From MFD09286-c1 sp963701015 (GTDB lineage Bacteria > Bacteroidota > Bacteroidia > Bacteroidales > DTGW01), in NCBI GenBank assembly GCA_963701015.1, contig OY969556.1, positions 1,922,001-1,986,000 of the forward strand: DNA of 64,000 nt, in the 5' to 3' direction. The notes under the pieces were generated by a model. The model saw nothing but the letters and a program-made list of their open reading frames with translations. It did no database searches and had not been told where the DNA came from. A program made the position numbers and the translations under genes. Numbering within the stretch: position 1 is the stretch's first letter; each line of letters starts with the position of its first letter. Shown in pieces: positions 1 to 10,050 of the stretch.

Positions 1-3000
1 ATATTTAGCTAAAGGAACTTTATTGCCATATTTATCTTTTTTAATTTCTCCATTTTCATCTTTTTCATAAATAACCTTACCATTTTCATCTTTTAATGGA
101 ACTATTTTTCCTCTGATACGCACGCGCTTACTTGCTGGCGTTAGCGTTTGGTCGTTTGAAATATGATCAATTAAAATATTTTCTTCAATAAATTGAGGAA
201 TAGCGGAAATGTTGCCACCCAAATGACAACAGCGTATTTCTTTTTCTAATTCTAGTTTTAATAGGATTGGATCTTCATTAAACTTTTGTTTTTCTTCAAT
301 TTGGTAAAATAGTTTTAGCATTTTATCCCGTTTGGCAGCAACAGGTATTAATGTAAGCATAGTGGCATCAATAGCATGGTGCGAATGTTTGTCACGGCTT
401 TTCTTTTCATCCATGCTTTGGATGCCAAGCAGTTTCCTAAAAGCAGCAGTTGCACTTCCTTTTTGCACATCAACATTATTGAAAACCGATTTTAAATAAT
501 GGAATGCATATTTAGATATTAAACGGGTGTCAACCAACTGGCTATTACGAAAACCAGTTGTAACTTCAGTCATGGTAAAGCGGTCAGCTTTATTTTGCCA
601 ATATTCTAACTCCATTTGCCATAAATGCCTCTGACGTATATAATGATCTTTCCACTCTTTATCTTGCGATTGTTTTGATTTTCCTTTACAGAATTCAATA
701 TTGTCTTTTAGTTTTTCAATTCTTTCAAACCAAGGCTGCAACCTAGGTAGAATAGCAGTATATTCATTTGTATTCTTATCATAATTGGCAAGAGCCGTGG
801 GTATTTGATTTTTCTTTATTTGTCTATTATAATGATAATCACATATAGTCAAATTTGCTAGTGAATTATCGAATGATAAGCTTCGAGGAATTGTATGCTC
901 AAAATCAACAGCATTTTCATTAAATAAACTTTCAATGTTTATTACTTTTCCTGTATAAATACAACGACAACCTTGTTCTAACCATAAACGATATTTGGTT
1001 ATATCTTTCTTATAGCTGTCAACTTTCTCAAATTTCTTTTTCTTTTTTTTATTATCTCCCTTATCGGCAGGTTTTTCTTTTATTTCTCCTTTTTCGGGTA
1101 TATCGTGCTGGTCAATTAACAAACGTGCTTTATCTATATCATCATCTGATGCAATTCTTCCCGGATAATATTGGTTAATAATTTTTTCAAATTCTTTATT
1201 TTCTTTTTCCCTTTCTCTATTATAAAAATCTAATGCCCATCGCATGTTGGCATCATTTAAATCGCGGGCTGTTTCAACTACTATTCTTGTATCTTCATCA
1301 ATAATACCATCTTTTAAAAGTTCATTTATTTTCTTGCGTAATATATGTAATGCCCTCATGGCCATTGGGTTTTTAAACGCGCCAATAACCGGGCTTTCTA
1401 AGAGTTTTTTTGATAATCTTATTCCATTATAATCAAATTGCTGTTCTTTTGCCGGGCTGTAAAACTCAATCAATGATGGATGATATATTTTATTTAGTTT
1501 TTTGCAAGCATTGCAATCACAAGAAATTTTATTTTTCGGGTCTTTAATAAAATTATTGGGACAATGTAAAAAATCGAAATGATCCGATAGGAAACTTTTA
1601 ATAGCATCGCCCAATTTTGGCAGTTTAACAAAATCGCGCTCATTACTTTTAAAAAAAGTTTGATAATGTGCTGCTACAATTTCAATTATTTTATTCTTCT
1701 CATCCTGAGTTAATCTGTCCCAGGTTTTTTCTCCTATACTTTCTGATGAATATTTTTCAATATCCTTATAATCGGTGTTATCTATTATATATTCACGATT
1801 TTTAAAGGCAAATTGTTCTGTTTCATCTAATGCTTTGTAGTTCGCAATAAGATTATTCACAATGTTTAATATTCGCTTTTCTTCTCTGTTGTTATTGGTT
1901 AGATTACCAATTTCAGATAAAAACAAATTTTCATTTTCACTCCAAAGTTTTTCACCTAATATCTCAGGAAGTTTTGCCAATAAAACAGCATCGGTATAAA
2001 TCAAACCCTTTTCAAGAAACCTGTTAATATTTCGTATAGCTTTTAAACTTAGTTGCCCGTAACCTTGTTGTATAGCTCCCCATACACGGGCAAGTTCGGA
2101 TGCTTTTTTTTCGTCAAATTTTAAAATGGTTTTAGCAAATTCTTCAACTTGCTCGGCTTCATCATACGAAAAACAAATATGCCAAATATCTTCAATTTTA
2201 TATGTTACAGTGTGTGTATTAACAACTTTGTTATTTTTACCAGTTTTCCGTTCTTTGTTTGTTTCAAAAGAATAATTCTGCCAATTGTTACCTAATAAAT
2301 TATTCAATCTTCCTGAAATTGGACATCCGGAAACATTTGTATTATCCTTATAATTTATGGTTTTTTTATCGTAGGATAAAATGCAGGTTTCTTCTTTCTC
2401 AATCCAATTCCGTATTTCTTCAAATTTAAAATGAGCTGATGCCCTAAGAAATTTATCATTAAAAAGCTTTTCTTTTTGTTCTTTATTTAAAAAATCTAAT
2501 TTTTCTTCTGAAGTTCTGCGGTATTTGATATTATTAATAAAACATAAAGCCCTAAATTTTTCAAATTCAGGGTGACTTATAGGACAGCGATGTTTAGTAG
2601 GCTCTAAAGTACATTTACCAATCAATCCTTTTTGAGAACGGAGCGGACGTTTAAAAAAAATAGTTCCTTCTTTTTTCTTTTCACTAATAATTCTTTTAAA
2701 GAAATCGCTATCCAAGCTCAATTCATTTTGAAACTTAAAAATCTCAATTATTTCTTTTTTGTATTGTGATCGGACAGCTTGAAATTCACTTGCCCTAACC
2801 CTAACACCGTCTTTCAATAATTTGTCAAATGCACATCCAACCGTTTTTAAGTTATATTGCTGCATGTAGGCGACTAAGTCCTTCGATTTCTTTTCTTCTG
2901 ATTTTTTAAGATTAGCAATTGTTTCAATCTCTTGGATTTCTTCATTTTCATTATTTGCATCCTTTTCTTGTTCCTTTAGTGTTTCCCCTTTGCTACTTTT

Positions 3001-3519
3001 AAATCCCCGACGTTGAGCTATATGATATAAAGCCCTGCCTAATTTATACTTGTTTATTTGATCTGTAAAATCAAACTGTTTTGTTGCCAATTCTGCACGT
3101 AATTCAAATGGGCTGCTATAATCGGCAACTCCGTCACCATTGAAATCCAATCGTACCCATTGTTCAAATTCAATTGCACCAATAGGATACTTTCTTTTTA
3201 AGCCTTTCTTTTTATCATATTTACTCCATTTTTCAAAATCTTCTGGTGATAATGAACAATAACCGAATTCAATTAAAACTTTGAGGGTTTCCCAGATTCG
3301 ATATTTTCTAGCTTGGTATAATCGGCGTACAGAACGTTTTTTTGTTCTTTCAGCTGCATACGATTTTGTATATGAGCCTTTATCATCTTTACCAACACCT
3401 GTTTTAAATATTACAGAACTAAAAAATTCTAATTGTTCTAATATATCTGTTCCTTTCTCTGGGTTTTTTAATGAGAGTCCTGTTGAATTAGTTCCTAAAT
3501 CGAGTCCTAAAGTTTTCAT
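1..3519 (-). CDS. cas9: Cas9 endonuclease, type II-C, 3' end off the window
   Basis: RNA-guided DNA endonuclease of a CRISPR-Cas system. The open frame runs from an ATG at 3519 to the left edge (1173 residues) with no stop, so the C-terminal PAM-interacting part is outside. The N-terminus starts MKTLGLDLGTNSTGLSL, which is RuvC-I with Asp7. An Arg-rich bridge helix follows (around RRLYQARKYRIWETLK). RuvC-II has the motif RIVVETARD with Glu749, the HNH domain has VDFEHTIPRSLSFDNS with His875, and RuvC-III has HSHHAIDATML with Asp1051. All nuclease residues I can identify are therefore present. The recognition-lobe segment GYGQLSLKAI resembles Bacteroidota II-C Cas9s. cas1, cas2 and the array, if present, should lie to the left, since none is on the right. 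A tracrRNA is transcribed divergently from just upstream. Confidence 0.96.
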   Translation of the reverse strand, partial: MKTLGLDLGTNSTGLSLKNPEKGTDILEQLEFFSSVIFKTGVGKDDKGSYTKSYAAERTKKRSVRRLYQARKYRIWETLKVLIEFGYCSLSPEDFEKWSKYDKKKGLKRKYPIGAIEFEQWVRLDFNGDGVADYSSPFELRAELATKQFDFTDQINKYKLGRALYHIAQRRGFKSSKGETLKEQEKDANNENEEIQEIETIANLKKSEEKKSKDLVAYMQQYNLKTVGCAFDKLLKDGVRVRASEFQAVRSQYKKEIIEIFKFQNELSLDSDFFKRIISEKKKEGTIFFKRPLRSQKGLIGKCTLEPTKHRCPISHPEFEKFRALCFINNIKYRRTSEEKLDFLNKEQKEKLFNDKFLRASAHFKFEEIRNWIEKEETCILSYDKKTINYKDNTNVSGCPISGRLNNLLGNNWQNYSFETNKERKTGKNNKVVNTHTVTYKIEDIWHICFSYDEAEQVEEFAKTILKFDEKKASELARVWGAIQQGYGQLSLKAIRNINRFLEKGLIYTDAVLLAKLPEILGEKLWSENENLFLSEIGNLTNNNREEKRILNIVNNLIANYKALDETEQFAFKNREYIIDNTDYKDIEKYSSESIGEKTWDRLTQDEKNKIIEIVAAHYQTFFKSNERDFVKLPKLGDAIKSFLSDHFDFLHCPNNFIKDPKNKISCDCNACKKLNKIYHPSLIEFYSPAKEQQFDYNGIRLSKKLLESPVIGAFKNPMAMRALHILRKKINELLKDGIIDEDTRIVVETARDLNDANMRWALDFYNREREKENKEFEKIINQYYPGRIASDDDIDKARLLIDQHDIPEKGEIKEKPADKGDNKKKKKKFEKVDSYKKDITKYRLWLEQGCRCIYTGKVINIESLFNENAVDFEHTIPRSLSFDNSLANLTICDYHYNRQIKKNQIPTALANYDKNTNEYTAILPRLQPWFERIEKLKDNIEFCKGKSKQSQDKEWKDHYIRQRHLWQMELEYWQNKADRFTMTEVTTGFRNSQLVDTRLISKYAFHYLKSVFNNVDVQKGSATAAFRKLLGIQSMDEKKSRDKHSHHAIDATMLTLIPVAAKRDKMLKLFYQIEEKQKFNEDPILLKLELEKEIRCCHLGGNISAIPQFIEENILIDHISNDQTLTPASKRVRIRGKIVPLKDENGKVIYEKDENGEIKKDKYGNKVPLAKY

Positions 3520-3536
3520 ATTTCATTTTTTTGGTG

Positions 3537-3544
3537 TATATTTG
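3537..3544 (+). promoter_or_regulatory. Bacteroidota-type -7 box of the tracrRNA promoter
   Basis: TATATTTG fits the Bacteroidota primary sigma -7 consensus TAnnTTTG and ends 5 nt before the antirepeat begins, a suitable distance for transcription to start at about 3550. I see no clear -33 TTG element, and the upstream side overlaps the cas9 start codon region. Confidence 0.6.
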
Positions 3545-3549
3545 TTTTA

Positions 3550-3623
3550 CAATTTGAAAGACTTATCACAATAAGGCTATAAGCCGAAGAAAATCTCAGC
3601 CCTGCGTTTCGTGGGGCTTTTTT
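3550..3623 (+). ncRNA. tracrRNA of the type II-C CRISPR system
   Basis: Three ordered parts can be read. The antirepeat is at about 3550-3572 (CAATTTGAAAGACTTATCACA then AT); its complement begins GTTGTGAT if one G-U pair is allowed, which is how I recall Bacteroidota II-C repeats starting. A perfect nexus hairpin is at 3575-3585 (GGCT-ATA-AGCC). A terminator hairpin is at 3598-3618 (AGCCC paired with GGGCT, with inner TGCG/CGTG) followed by a T run to 3623. It lies directly upstream of cas9 and divergent from it. The RNA should pair with pre-crRNA and be loaded into Cas9. The exact 5' end is inferred from the promoter box. Confidence 0.88.
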
Positions 3624-4110
3624 ATGTCTCAATATTTGTCATCCTTTAAAATAGTTTGGATTTCTTTTTGCCAACCTGCCTTTTTCATTTTTAAAAGTAT
3701 AAAAATATATTTGATTAAGCGTTATGGTTGTAACGTTTTTATAAAATTATTACTTCGTTTTTTCTAATGTTTCTACCTTTTTAATGGGTTGCACCTTTAT
3801 GAAGCATTGCGGCTATTACAAAACAAAAAGTGGAAATGCTTGCATTAATTTTAGCAATGCTAAACAAGCCTGCAGCAAAACTATTTAGTATTGCTACCAT
3901 GCCAAACCTATTTGCGGAAATTATTTTAAGCAAATCGGCAATGCTTAACGGTATAGCGGAATTGAGTTTGGGTTATGCGGCAATGCAAAAGGGTATAGAA
4001 GAATTGAGCATAGTTAAAGTGGCAAAACTATTCATATTTGCCGAACATATGAATAGAAATGCGGCTAGTTGGTTTAACAATTCGGCTTGTTGAATGTACA
4101 TTGCCGCAAA
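3624..4110. repeat. Intergenic stretch with degenerate short repeats
   Basis: The left half (3624-3820) is AT-rich with nothing recognisable. From about 3830 to 4093, diverged copies of short units containing GCAATG, GCGGAA and GCAAAACTATT recur. They give an 87-codon open frame on the plus strand with a repetitive Ala/Leu/Met-rich translation (AMLNGIAELS, AAMQKGIEELS). There is no convincing start context or known domain, so I read it as repetitive DNA, not a gene. Confidence 0.4.
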
Positions 4111-4116
4111 AATAAA

Positions 4117-4150
4117 AGGACCGCTGTTAATGTAACAAGCGGTCCTTTTT
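4117..4150 (-). terminator. Rho-independent terminator, probably bidirectional
   Basis: GGACCGCT (4118-4125) pairs with AGCGGTCC (4138-4145), with an inner GTTA/TAAC extension. T tracts flank it on both strands. It lies about 50 bp downstream of the minus-strand fibronectin III gene and would end that transcript. Confidence 0.8.
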
Positions 4151-4196
4151 TTGTGAACTATCCAATATTTTATTTACCCAACATTGTTGTTTATTA

Positions 4197-4832
4197 TCAG
4201 ATTGCTAAAATAGTAACAACCTGGCTCCATGAACCTTCTCCGCTTTTGGTTACGGTATTATACCTAAAATAATAGGTAGTACCCGGAATTAAACCATCAA
4301 CAGAAGTTTTACAGGTTAATGTGTTGGGTAAATTAGTCCATGTTTTGGCATCGGTACTCATTTGCCATTCGTACGAAGCCCTTTTTCCAACGGCTTTTAC
4401 TACTAATGCAATGGTTCCCGACACTTTTCCATGGGTTACATTAAATTCAGGCCTTGTATAGCTGCCTTTTTGTTTAATGCCCATACCTGCACTCTTAATA
4501 ATTTGAGCTGCATTCGAAGGGTTATTATCAGCTACACCTTGCACATAAGCCTTATATAGCCGCATATCCTTTAATACAACTTCCTTTTTAATATCGCGGG
4601 CTTCAACAGCCCCGATTACACCCGTTAACACTACCGATTCGGCAGCGTCTAAAGCAGTTATATCTGCCATTACTGTTGCCAGGGCAGGTATATTGCTCGG
4701 GAACGGTACCGGCAAATTCGCGTTCGAGGTCATTGCCAGCGTTACGCCTTTTGTTTTACCTATCAATTGCGGGATTTGCCGTGGTAATTTTAAAACAGCA
4801 ATTTCCCTATTAATTACTTTTTTAATACTCAT
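4197..4832 (-). CDS. Fibronectin type III domain protein
   Basis: 211 residues with no signal peptide or membrane segment. The N-terminal ~115 residues are a helical/Ala-rich region I do not recognise (MSIKKVINREIAVLKLPRQI...). The C-terminal ~85 residues look like one fibronectin III domain, with the typical SYEWQMSTDAKTWTNLPNT strand pair and the GLIPGTTYYFRYNTVTKSG motif before a final SQVVTI strand. It is a single gene with its own downstream hairpin terminator and a long AT-rich upstream region. Proteins of this shape are common in Bacteroidota and usually annotated only by the domain. Function unknown. Confidence 0.75.
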   Translation of the reverse strand: MSIKKVINREIAVLKLPRQIPQLIGKTKGVTLAMTSNANLPVPFPSNIPALATVMADITALDAAESVVLTGVIGAVEARDIKKEVVLKDMRLYKAYVQGVADNNPSNAAQIIKSAGMGIKQKGSYTRPEFNVTHGKVSGTIALVVKAVGKRASYEWQMSTDAKTWTNLPNTLTCKTSVDGLIPGTTYYFRYNTVTKSGEGSWSQVVTILAI

Positions 4833-5383
4833 TTTTACTGGGTTTTAGTGAAACAATAAAAAATCATTCAACAATGTTTGGGTTAAAACACTGAATTTGT
4901 GTGCAATGTAAAACATTAATTTTTTAAAAACAAATTAATTGTTAAATAAATTTACATGAATAGTTATAAGTATTAAACTATGTTATACATTTATGATATA
5001 GCCAATTAACCTAAAAACCAGTATTTACAAACATTACAACAGTACACGGCTAGGGTGTGAAGGTATGTTATTTAAAATCAGTTTAAATTATTTTTGCTTA
5101 CATGAGGTTCCACTTTTTTAAAACTTGAACCTTTATTGATACCCAAAAAATTATGTGTGTAAACAAATAGTTAATAATTAAGCCTGTTTATTAAGTTAAT
5201 ATTAAGTCTTGCTTAGCAACACCTCTATGAAACTTTGTTAAACGAATTTAAATCAATGGTTTATAATTAATAATCAAATAAATTGTTATTATATAGTCAA
5301 TCTGACTATTGTATTTATAAATACCTGCACATAAGTTTGCTACTAAAATTTTAAAAAATATTGTATTAATTGCTAATTGTTAA
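4833..5383. other. AT-rich intergenic region
   Basis: No open frame, RNA motif or strong hairpin seen. It is very AT-rich with long TTAA/TTAAT runs. It separates the minus-strand fibronectin III gene from the plus-strand phosphatase cluster and ends at the first MITE copy. Confidence 0.5.
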
Positions 5384-5534
5384 TTAATCATACTTTAACA
5401 CATTAACTGTCTTCTATGATTTTCAGCTTTATTTACACCAAACCCTAAAGGGTGAAAGCTGAAAATCAAACTGTTCCCTTTAGGGATTAAGGGTAAAAAC
5501 AGTTTGGTTTTCGAACCTGTTAAAGTAGAATTAA
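5384..5534 (+). repeat. 151-bp palindromic MITE, family 1, copy 1
   Basis: It starts TTAATCATACTTTAACA and ends TGTTAAAGTAGAATTAA, which are imperfect terminal inverted repeats. Inside are two stem-loops: GATTTTCAGCTTT with AAAGCTGAAAATC, and AAACTGTT with AACAGTTT. Each loop holds a CCCTAAAGGG-type palindrome. Five further copies occur at 7201, 13514, 18147, 19552 and 20844. No coding capacity, so a transposase would act in trans. Confidence 0.85.
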
Positions 5535-5729
5535 TTATTCATGGAAAGGATAATATTACTAATAGTATTGTGGCTTTTACAACATATAGATATTTGCATA
5601 AGTTCATTAAAAATAGTTGTTTTGGTTAATTGGTAAATCCGGGACATTGAGTAATTGGTGTTTCGGATTTTTTAAATTTCTTTGAATATTTTCTTAAAAA
5701 TGAATTTCAAATTAAAATAAAACCTGAAT

Positions 5730-7127
5730 ATGAAATACAACATTAAAACAATCCCTTGCATTTTAATTATTTCAATATTTATCATTTTTTCGGCTTTTAA
5801 ATCAGATTGCCCTAATGTATTATGGGGAACAAAAACGACCTATCAGACCGCACAAATTGTTTATACAAATCCGCCACAAGGTTATCTACCCGTGTTTATA
5901 AACTATGTAGGCAGGCATGGAGCACGGCATTTGACTAATATTACTGCCGATTCTATTATGTTCGAAGTTTTAAAAGCAGCTGAAAGTGAAAATGCCTTAA
6001 CAACAGCCGGCATGAAATTAAAAAGAATGGATTCACTTTTATTACTAATTGAAAAAGGCAATGTATCGTTTATTTCGGAAAGGGGAAAAGAAGAACAGGA
6101 AGGCATTGGTGAACGAATGGCTAAAAACTTCTATACTATATTTGCTGATAAAAATGGGAAAATAAATGTTTTTACAACAAAAAAAGAACGTACAAAACAA
6201 AGCGCCAAGGCATTTATAAAAGGTTTAAACCCCGACAAACAACAATTAACATTTAATTATTCCGATAATGACGAGTTGGCATTTTATGATATTTCACCCG
6301 AATACAAAATATTTAAGAAAAATGGCAATTGGAAAGCAGCCTTTGAATCGCTTGAAAATTCTCCTGAAGCTAAAAAACTGGACGAAGAAATACCCAAGCT
6401 GTTTTTTACTTCAACCTATATTACCAAACTACAATCAAATACTATTCAGTTTAAAACCGAAACCCACTCTATAAAATACAATATAAAAAGCTTTATTGAC
6501 GGACTGTACGATGCCTGCTCCATTGTTGCTTCACTCGACAAAGAAATTGAAAAGGCCGGATATAAGCCTAATGAGCTTGATTTTGCTTCATTGTTATCAT
6601 GCAGTGAACTGGCAGAATTGAATTACCTGAACTCCGCCGAAGATTTCCTGTTAAAAGGCCCGGGAATTGATGCAAATGGAATACAGGTAAGGATTGCAGC
6701 GCCGCTTTTGCTTAGTTTTATAAGCACTACCAATGACTATATAACATCACAAACAAGTATTGCCGATTTGCGTTTTGCCCATGCCGAAACCATTGCACCG
6801 TTTGCAGCATTGATGGATATTGAAGGTTCGTGTGAACCTGTTACGCCCGAAAATATTGCCACCTACAATAAAGTTTGGAAATGCGAAAACACTATGCCTT
6901 TAAGCGCCAACATTCAAATGATATTGTATAAGAATAATACAACCGGTGATTACCTTGTAAAATTTTTGATGAACGAAAATGAAGTGAATATCCATGGCTT
7001 AATTAATTCCGGAACCGCATTTTATTATAAATGGAATGAGGTAAAAGATTTTTATAACAAAAAATTACAATCTTTGTTCCTTCATCCTGGCGATGACATA
7101 CATGAATATTTGATGAACCTAAAATAA
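5730..7127 (+). CDS. Histidine-type phosphatase, MINPP/phytase-like
   Basis: 465 residues. Clade-2 histidine phosphatase: the catalytic RHGARH motif is at residues 62-67 and the proton-donor HAET motif at about 351-354. The His-Ala-Glu form is the one typical of multiple inositol-polyphosphate phosphatases. A hydrophobic N-terminus (residues ~6-22) indicates export; the Cys at 27 is not in a good lipobox. The likely role is release of phosphate from phytate or other phosphomonoesters outside the inner membrane. It is followed by two more phosphatase-like and receptor genes on the same strand, which supports a phosphate-scavenging context. MITE copies sit on both sides. Confidence 0.85.
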   Translation: MKYNIKTIPCILIISIFIIFSAFKSDCPNVLWGTKTTYQTAQIVYTNPPQGYLPVFINYVGRHGARHLTNITADSIMFEVLKAAESENALTTAGMKLKRMDSLLLLIEKGNVSFISERGKEEQEGIGERMAKNFYTIFADKNGKINVFTTKKERTKQSAKAFIKGLNPDKQQLTFNYSDNDELAFYDISPEYKIFKKNGNWKAAFESLENSPEAKKLDEEIPKLFFTSTYITKLQSNTIQFKTETHSIKYNIKSFIDGLYDACSIVASLDKEIEKAGYKPNELDFASLLSCSELAELNYLNSAEDFLLKGPGIDANGIQVRIAAPLLLSFISTTNDYITSQTSIADLRFAHAETIAPFAALMDIEGSCEPVTPENIATYNKVWKCENTMPLSANIQMILYKNNTTGDYLVKFLMNENEVNIHGLINSGTAFYYKWNEVKDFYNKKLQSLFLHPGDDIHEYLMNLK

Positions 7128-7200
7128 ATTTGTTTTAGTTTATAATGGTGAAACCTTTCTATGGATTATGATGTTGACTTAAAGTTTAAAAATAGAGCAT

Positions 7201-7350
7201 TTATTTCTATTTTAACAAATTCGAAAACCAAACTGTTTTTACCCTTAATCCCTAAAGGGAACAGTTTGATTTTCAGCTTTCACCCTTTAGGGCTTGGGGT
7301 AAATAAAGCTGAAAATCATGGAAGACTTTTAATGTGTTAAAGTAGGATTA
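7201..7350 (-). repeat. MITE family 1, copy 2 (inverted)
   Basis: Inverted copy in the gap between the histidine phosphatase and the propeller-phosphatase. The left terminus (TTATTTCTATTTTAACA) is the most diverged of the six, but both internal hairpins are intact. Confidence 0.85.
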
Positions 7351-7419
7351 TATATGAAAAGGTTTTACCATTTGATTGCAAAATATAATCTGTTAAACTA
7401 GTAGTTAATTGAAATAATT

Positions 7420-10050
7420 ATGAAAAAACATATAAACCTAATTTGGTTCCTTATTTTCATGTTTACTTTGGCTTCGTATTCCCAAAAAGCTGAAACCATA
7501 AAGGACAGTACACGGCAAATTCAATTGCCTTACGACAGGATAATTCAACCTGCCGGGAAACAAATATATTTTGGTGATTCACTGCTCGAGTGCCATGCAA
7601 TGGATGCTAGCCTTTCGTCTGATAATAAATGGCTGGCTGTGGAAGAGCGATATAGTTTGGTTATTATAAGTACGCTTAGTAATGAAGTGGTATTTACATT
7701 AAAGCTAAAAGACAATCCTGAATTGTCAAAAGCAATGAATACCTATTCGGGTATTTGCTGGTACCAAAACCAGGGTCATAATTATATATTGTGGAGCGCG
7801 GTCGGGCGTAAAAAAATATCGTATGTAATAGAAGCCGAATGGGATGGAACAAAAGCCGAATTTGTAAAAGAATTTCAGTATAATGCAAACCCACCTGCTG
7901 ATGTGGCACTGCCCAATGAATTGTTAATTCGTAACGAGAACAACAGGGACTTTCTTTATGTAGTATTAAATGGCAATAACCAGCTGATTAAACAAGATAT
8001 ACAAACGGGTGATACCATTTGGGTTGCCAATACCGGGGTTGCACCTTATGGAATTTGCGAAGCCAACCAAAAACTTTATGTAAGCAATTGGGCTGGCAGG
8101 GTCCCTGAACCCGGCGATATGAATGTTGCCGGGGTTCCCTGGGGTGAAGCAAGAATAGATACAAGCAATGCTGCAGTTCGTGAAGGAAGTGTAAGCGTTA
8201 TTGAGCCAAATACGGGGAAAACTAGTAAAGAAATAATAGTGGGGCTGCATCCCAATGAAATAATTTCTTCATCAGGTGGTAAGTTTGTTTATCTCACCAA
8301 TTCGAACAGCGACAAAGTAAGCGTGATTAATACCACCACCGATGAAATTGCAGAAACCATTTCAACAAGGTTACAGGAAGAATTCAATTCCTTTTTTGGC
8401 GATTCGCCCGAAGGGATTGCCTTATCGAAAGATGACAAAACCCTTTATGTGGCCAATGGTTTAGACAATGCCATTGCTGTTGTTAAACTCTCTAAAACAG
8501 CTTCGGAAACCGAAAAAAAACTATATTCAAGTTATATTGATGGCTTTATCCCTACAGGTTCCTATCCATCGTCAATAAGTATATTAAATAACAAAAGACT
8601 ATATATTACTAATCTCGAAGGTGAAGGGCCAAACCGAAAGTTTACAGATAAAAGAATTCAAATAAAGGCATATAACACACACCATATGCTTGCATCGGTT
8701 TCAGTGGTTGATATTCCGGGTGAAAAAAAATTGAAGGATTATACCAAAACAGTAATTGCGGTGAACCAGTTATCGCGGTTGAAATTGGCACAATATCCAC
8801 CGAGGGAGGGCTCCAAGGCAAAACCACTGCCTGAAAGAATTGGTGAACCTTCGGTTTTTCAACATGTGTTATATATAATTAAGGAGAACCGCACTTACGA
8901 CCAGGTTTTAGGCGATATGCCCAATGGTAACGGCGATTCGGCTTTATGTATTTATGGTAAAAACATTACACCCAATACCCACCAACTGACCAATGATTTT
9001 GAATTGCTTGATAACTTTATGGTATCGGGCAAATGTTCTGCCGAAGGGCATCAATGGGCTGATGCTTCAATTGTTACCGATTATATCGAAAAAAATATGC
9101 GTGCATGGTTCCGCAGTTATCCGCATATCCAAACTGATGCGCTTGTTTATGCGCCAACCGGCTATATCTGGGACAATGCCCTGAAAAGCGGTAAAACGGT
9201 TCGTATTTACGGCGAAGCCTCCACTCCTATTTTCGACAAGTCAATGGATTGGAAAACAATTTACAATGGCTATCTGAATGGAGAAACATTTAAATTCCAT
9301 AATGTAACAACGTTAAATACAGTAACCAATATCCTGAGCCAAAGCTATCCTTCATTCGACCACAGGATTCCCGATGTATTAAAAGCAGCAACATTTATTA
9401 AAGAATTAAAGGAAACCGAAGCCATGCAAGGTGACCATTTGCCCAATTTAATGGTTATGGCTTTACCCAATGACCATACCCAGGGAACAAAGCCTGGTTA
9501 TCCAAGCCCTCGCGCACAGGTGGCCGATAACGATATTGCTTTGGGTGAAATTGTTGAGGCGGTTAGCCATAGTAAATTCTGGAAAAACACAGTAATATTT
9601 GTGGTCGAAGACGATTCTCAAACCGGGTGGGACCATGTTTCGGCCTATCGTACCGTTGCCCTTGTAATCAGCCCGTATTCAAGGTTAAAAAAAACAATTT
9701 CAAATCCCTATAACCAACCTTCAATGGTAAGGTCAATTGAACAAATATTGGGCATGCTACCGATGAATATTCAGGATGCTATTGCAAGTCCAATGTTTTC
9801 GTGCTTTACTGCAAATATTGATACAACACCCTGGAATGCTGTAAATAACAATATTCCACTCGATGAAATGAACCCGCCATTGGAAGCCTTACATGGTAAA
9901 GCTTTATATTATTCCAAAATGAGCAGCGATCCCCAGTATGATGGATTTGATTCGGGCGACGACGACTTATTAAACCATATTTTATGGTTTGCAGCCAATG
10001 CATATAAGCCTTATCCTAAAATGTTTGCCGGTAAGGACGATAATGATTAG
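7420..10050 (+). CDS. Secreted beta-propeller / alkaline-phosphatase-superfamily phosphoesterase fusion
   Basis: 876 residues. An N-terminal signal peptide (about 1-21, ending ASYSQ) precedes a YncE-like beta-propeller (about 50-480, with repeats such as VYLTNSNSDKVSVINTTTDE and LYVANGLDNAIAVV). A phosphoesterase domain of the phospholipase-C/acid-phosphatase type then starts at about 483 with YIIKENRTYDQVLGDMPNG and has the late metal-site motif EDDSQTGWDHV at about 730. It probably hydrolyses phosphoesters in the periplasm or at the surface; the substrate is unknown. The stop overlaps the start of the next gene (ATGATTAG), so the TonB receptor is translationally coupled to it. A paralogue lies at 27476-29905, and both end in an acidic GKDD tail. 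Confidence 0.88.
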   Translation: MKKHINLIWFLIFMFTLASYSQKAETIKDSTRQIQLPYDRIIQPAGKQIYFGDSLLECHAMDASLSSDNKWLAVEERYSLVIISTLSNEVVFTLKLKDNPELSKAMNTYSGICWYQNQGHNYILWSAVGRKKISYVIEAEWDGTKAEFVKEFQYNANPPADVALPNELLIRNENNRDFLYVVLNGNNQLIKQDIQTGDTIWVANTGVAPYGICEANQKLYVSNWAGRVPEPGDMNVAGVPWGEARIDTSNAAVREGSVSVIEPNTGKTSKEIIVGLHPNEIISSSGGKFVYLTNSNSDKVSVINTTTDEIAETISTRLQEEFNSFFGDSPEGIALSKDDKTLYVANGLDNAIAVVKLSKTASETEKKLYSSYIDGFIPTGSYPSSISILNNKRLYITNLEGEGPNRKFTDKRIQIKAYNTHHMLASVSVVDIPGEKKLKDYTKTVIAVNQLSRLKLAQYPPREGSKAKPLPERIGEPSVFQHVLYIIKENRTYDQVLGDMPNGNGDSALCIYGKNITPNTHQLTNDFELLDNFMVSGKCSAEGHQWADASIVTDYIEKNMRAWFRSYPHIQTDALVYAPTGYIWDNALKSGKTVRIYGEASTPIFDKSMDWKTIYNGYLNGETFKFHNVTTLNTVTNILSQSYPSFDHRIPDVLKAATFIKELKETEAMQGDHLPNLMVMALPNDHTQGTKPGYPSPRAQVADNDIALGEIVEAVSHSKFWKNTVIFVVEDDSQTGWDHVSAYRTVALVISPYSRLKKTISNPYNQPSMVRSIEQILGMLPMNIQDAIASPMFSCFTANIDTTPWNAVNNNIPLDEMNPPLEALHGKALYYSKMSSDPQYDGFDSGDDDLLNHILWFAANAYKPYPKMFAGKDDND

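Noticed and set aside
1244..1432. 62-codon plus-strand open frame
   Set aside because: Lies antisense to the RuvC-II region of cas9, with no independent support.
5384..5534. MITE family 1 read only as a transcription terminator
   Set aside because: The hairpins lack a following T tract, and six near-identical 151-bp copies with shared ends indicate an element; a side effect on transcripts remains possible.
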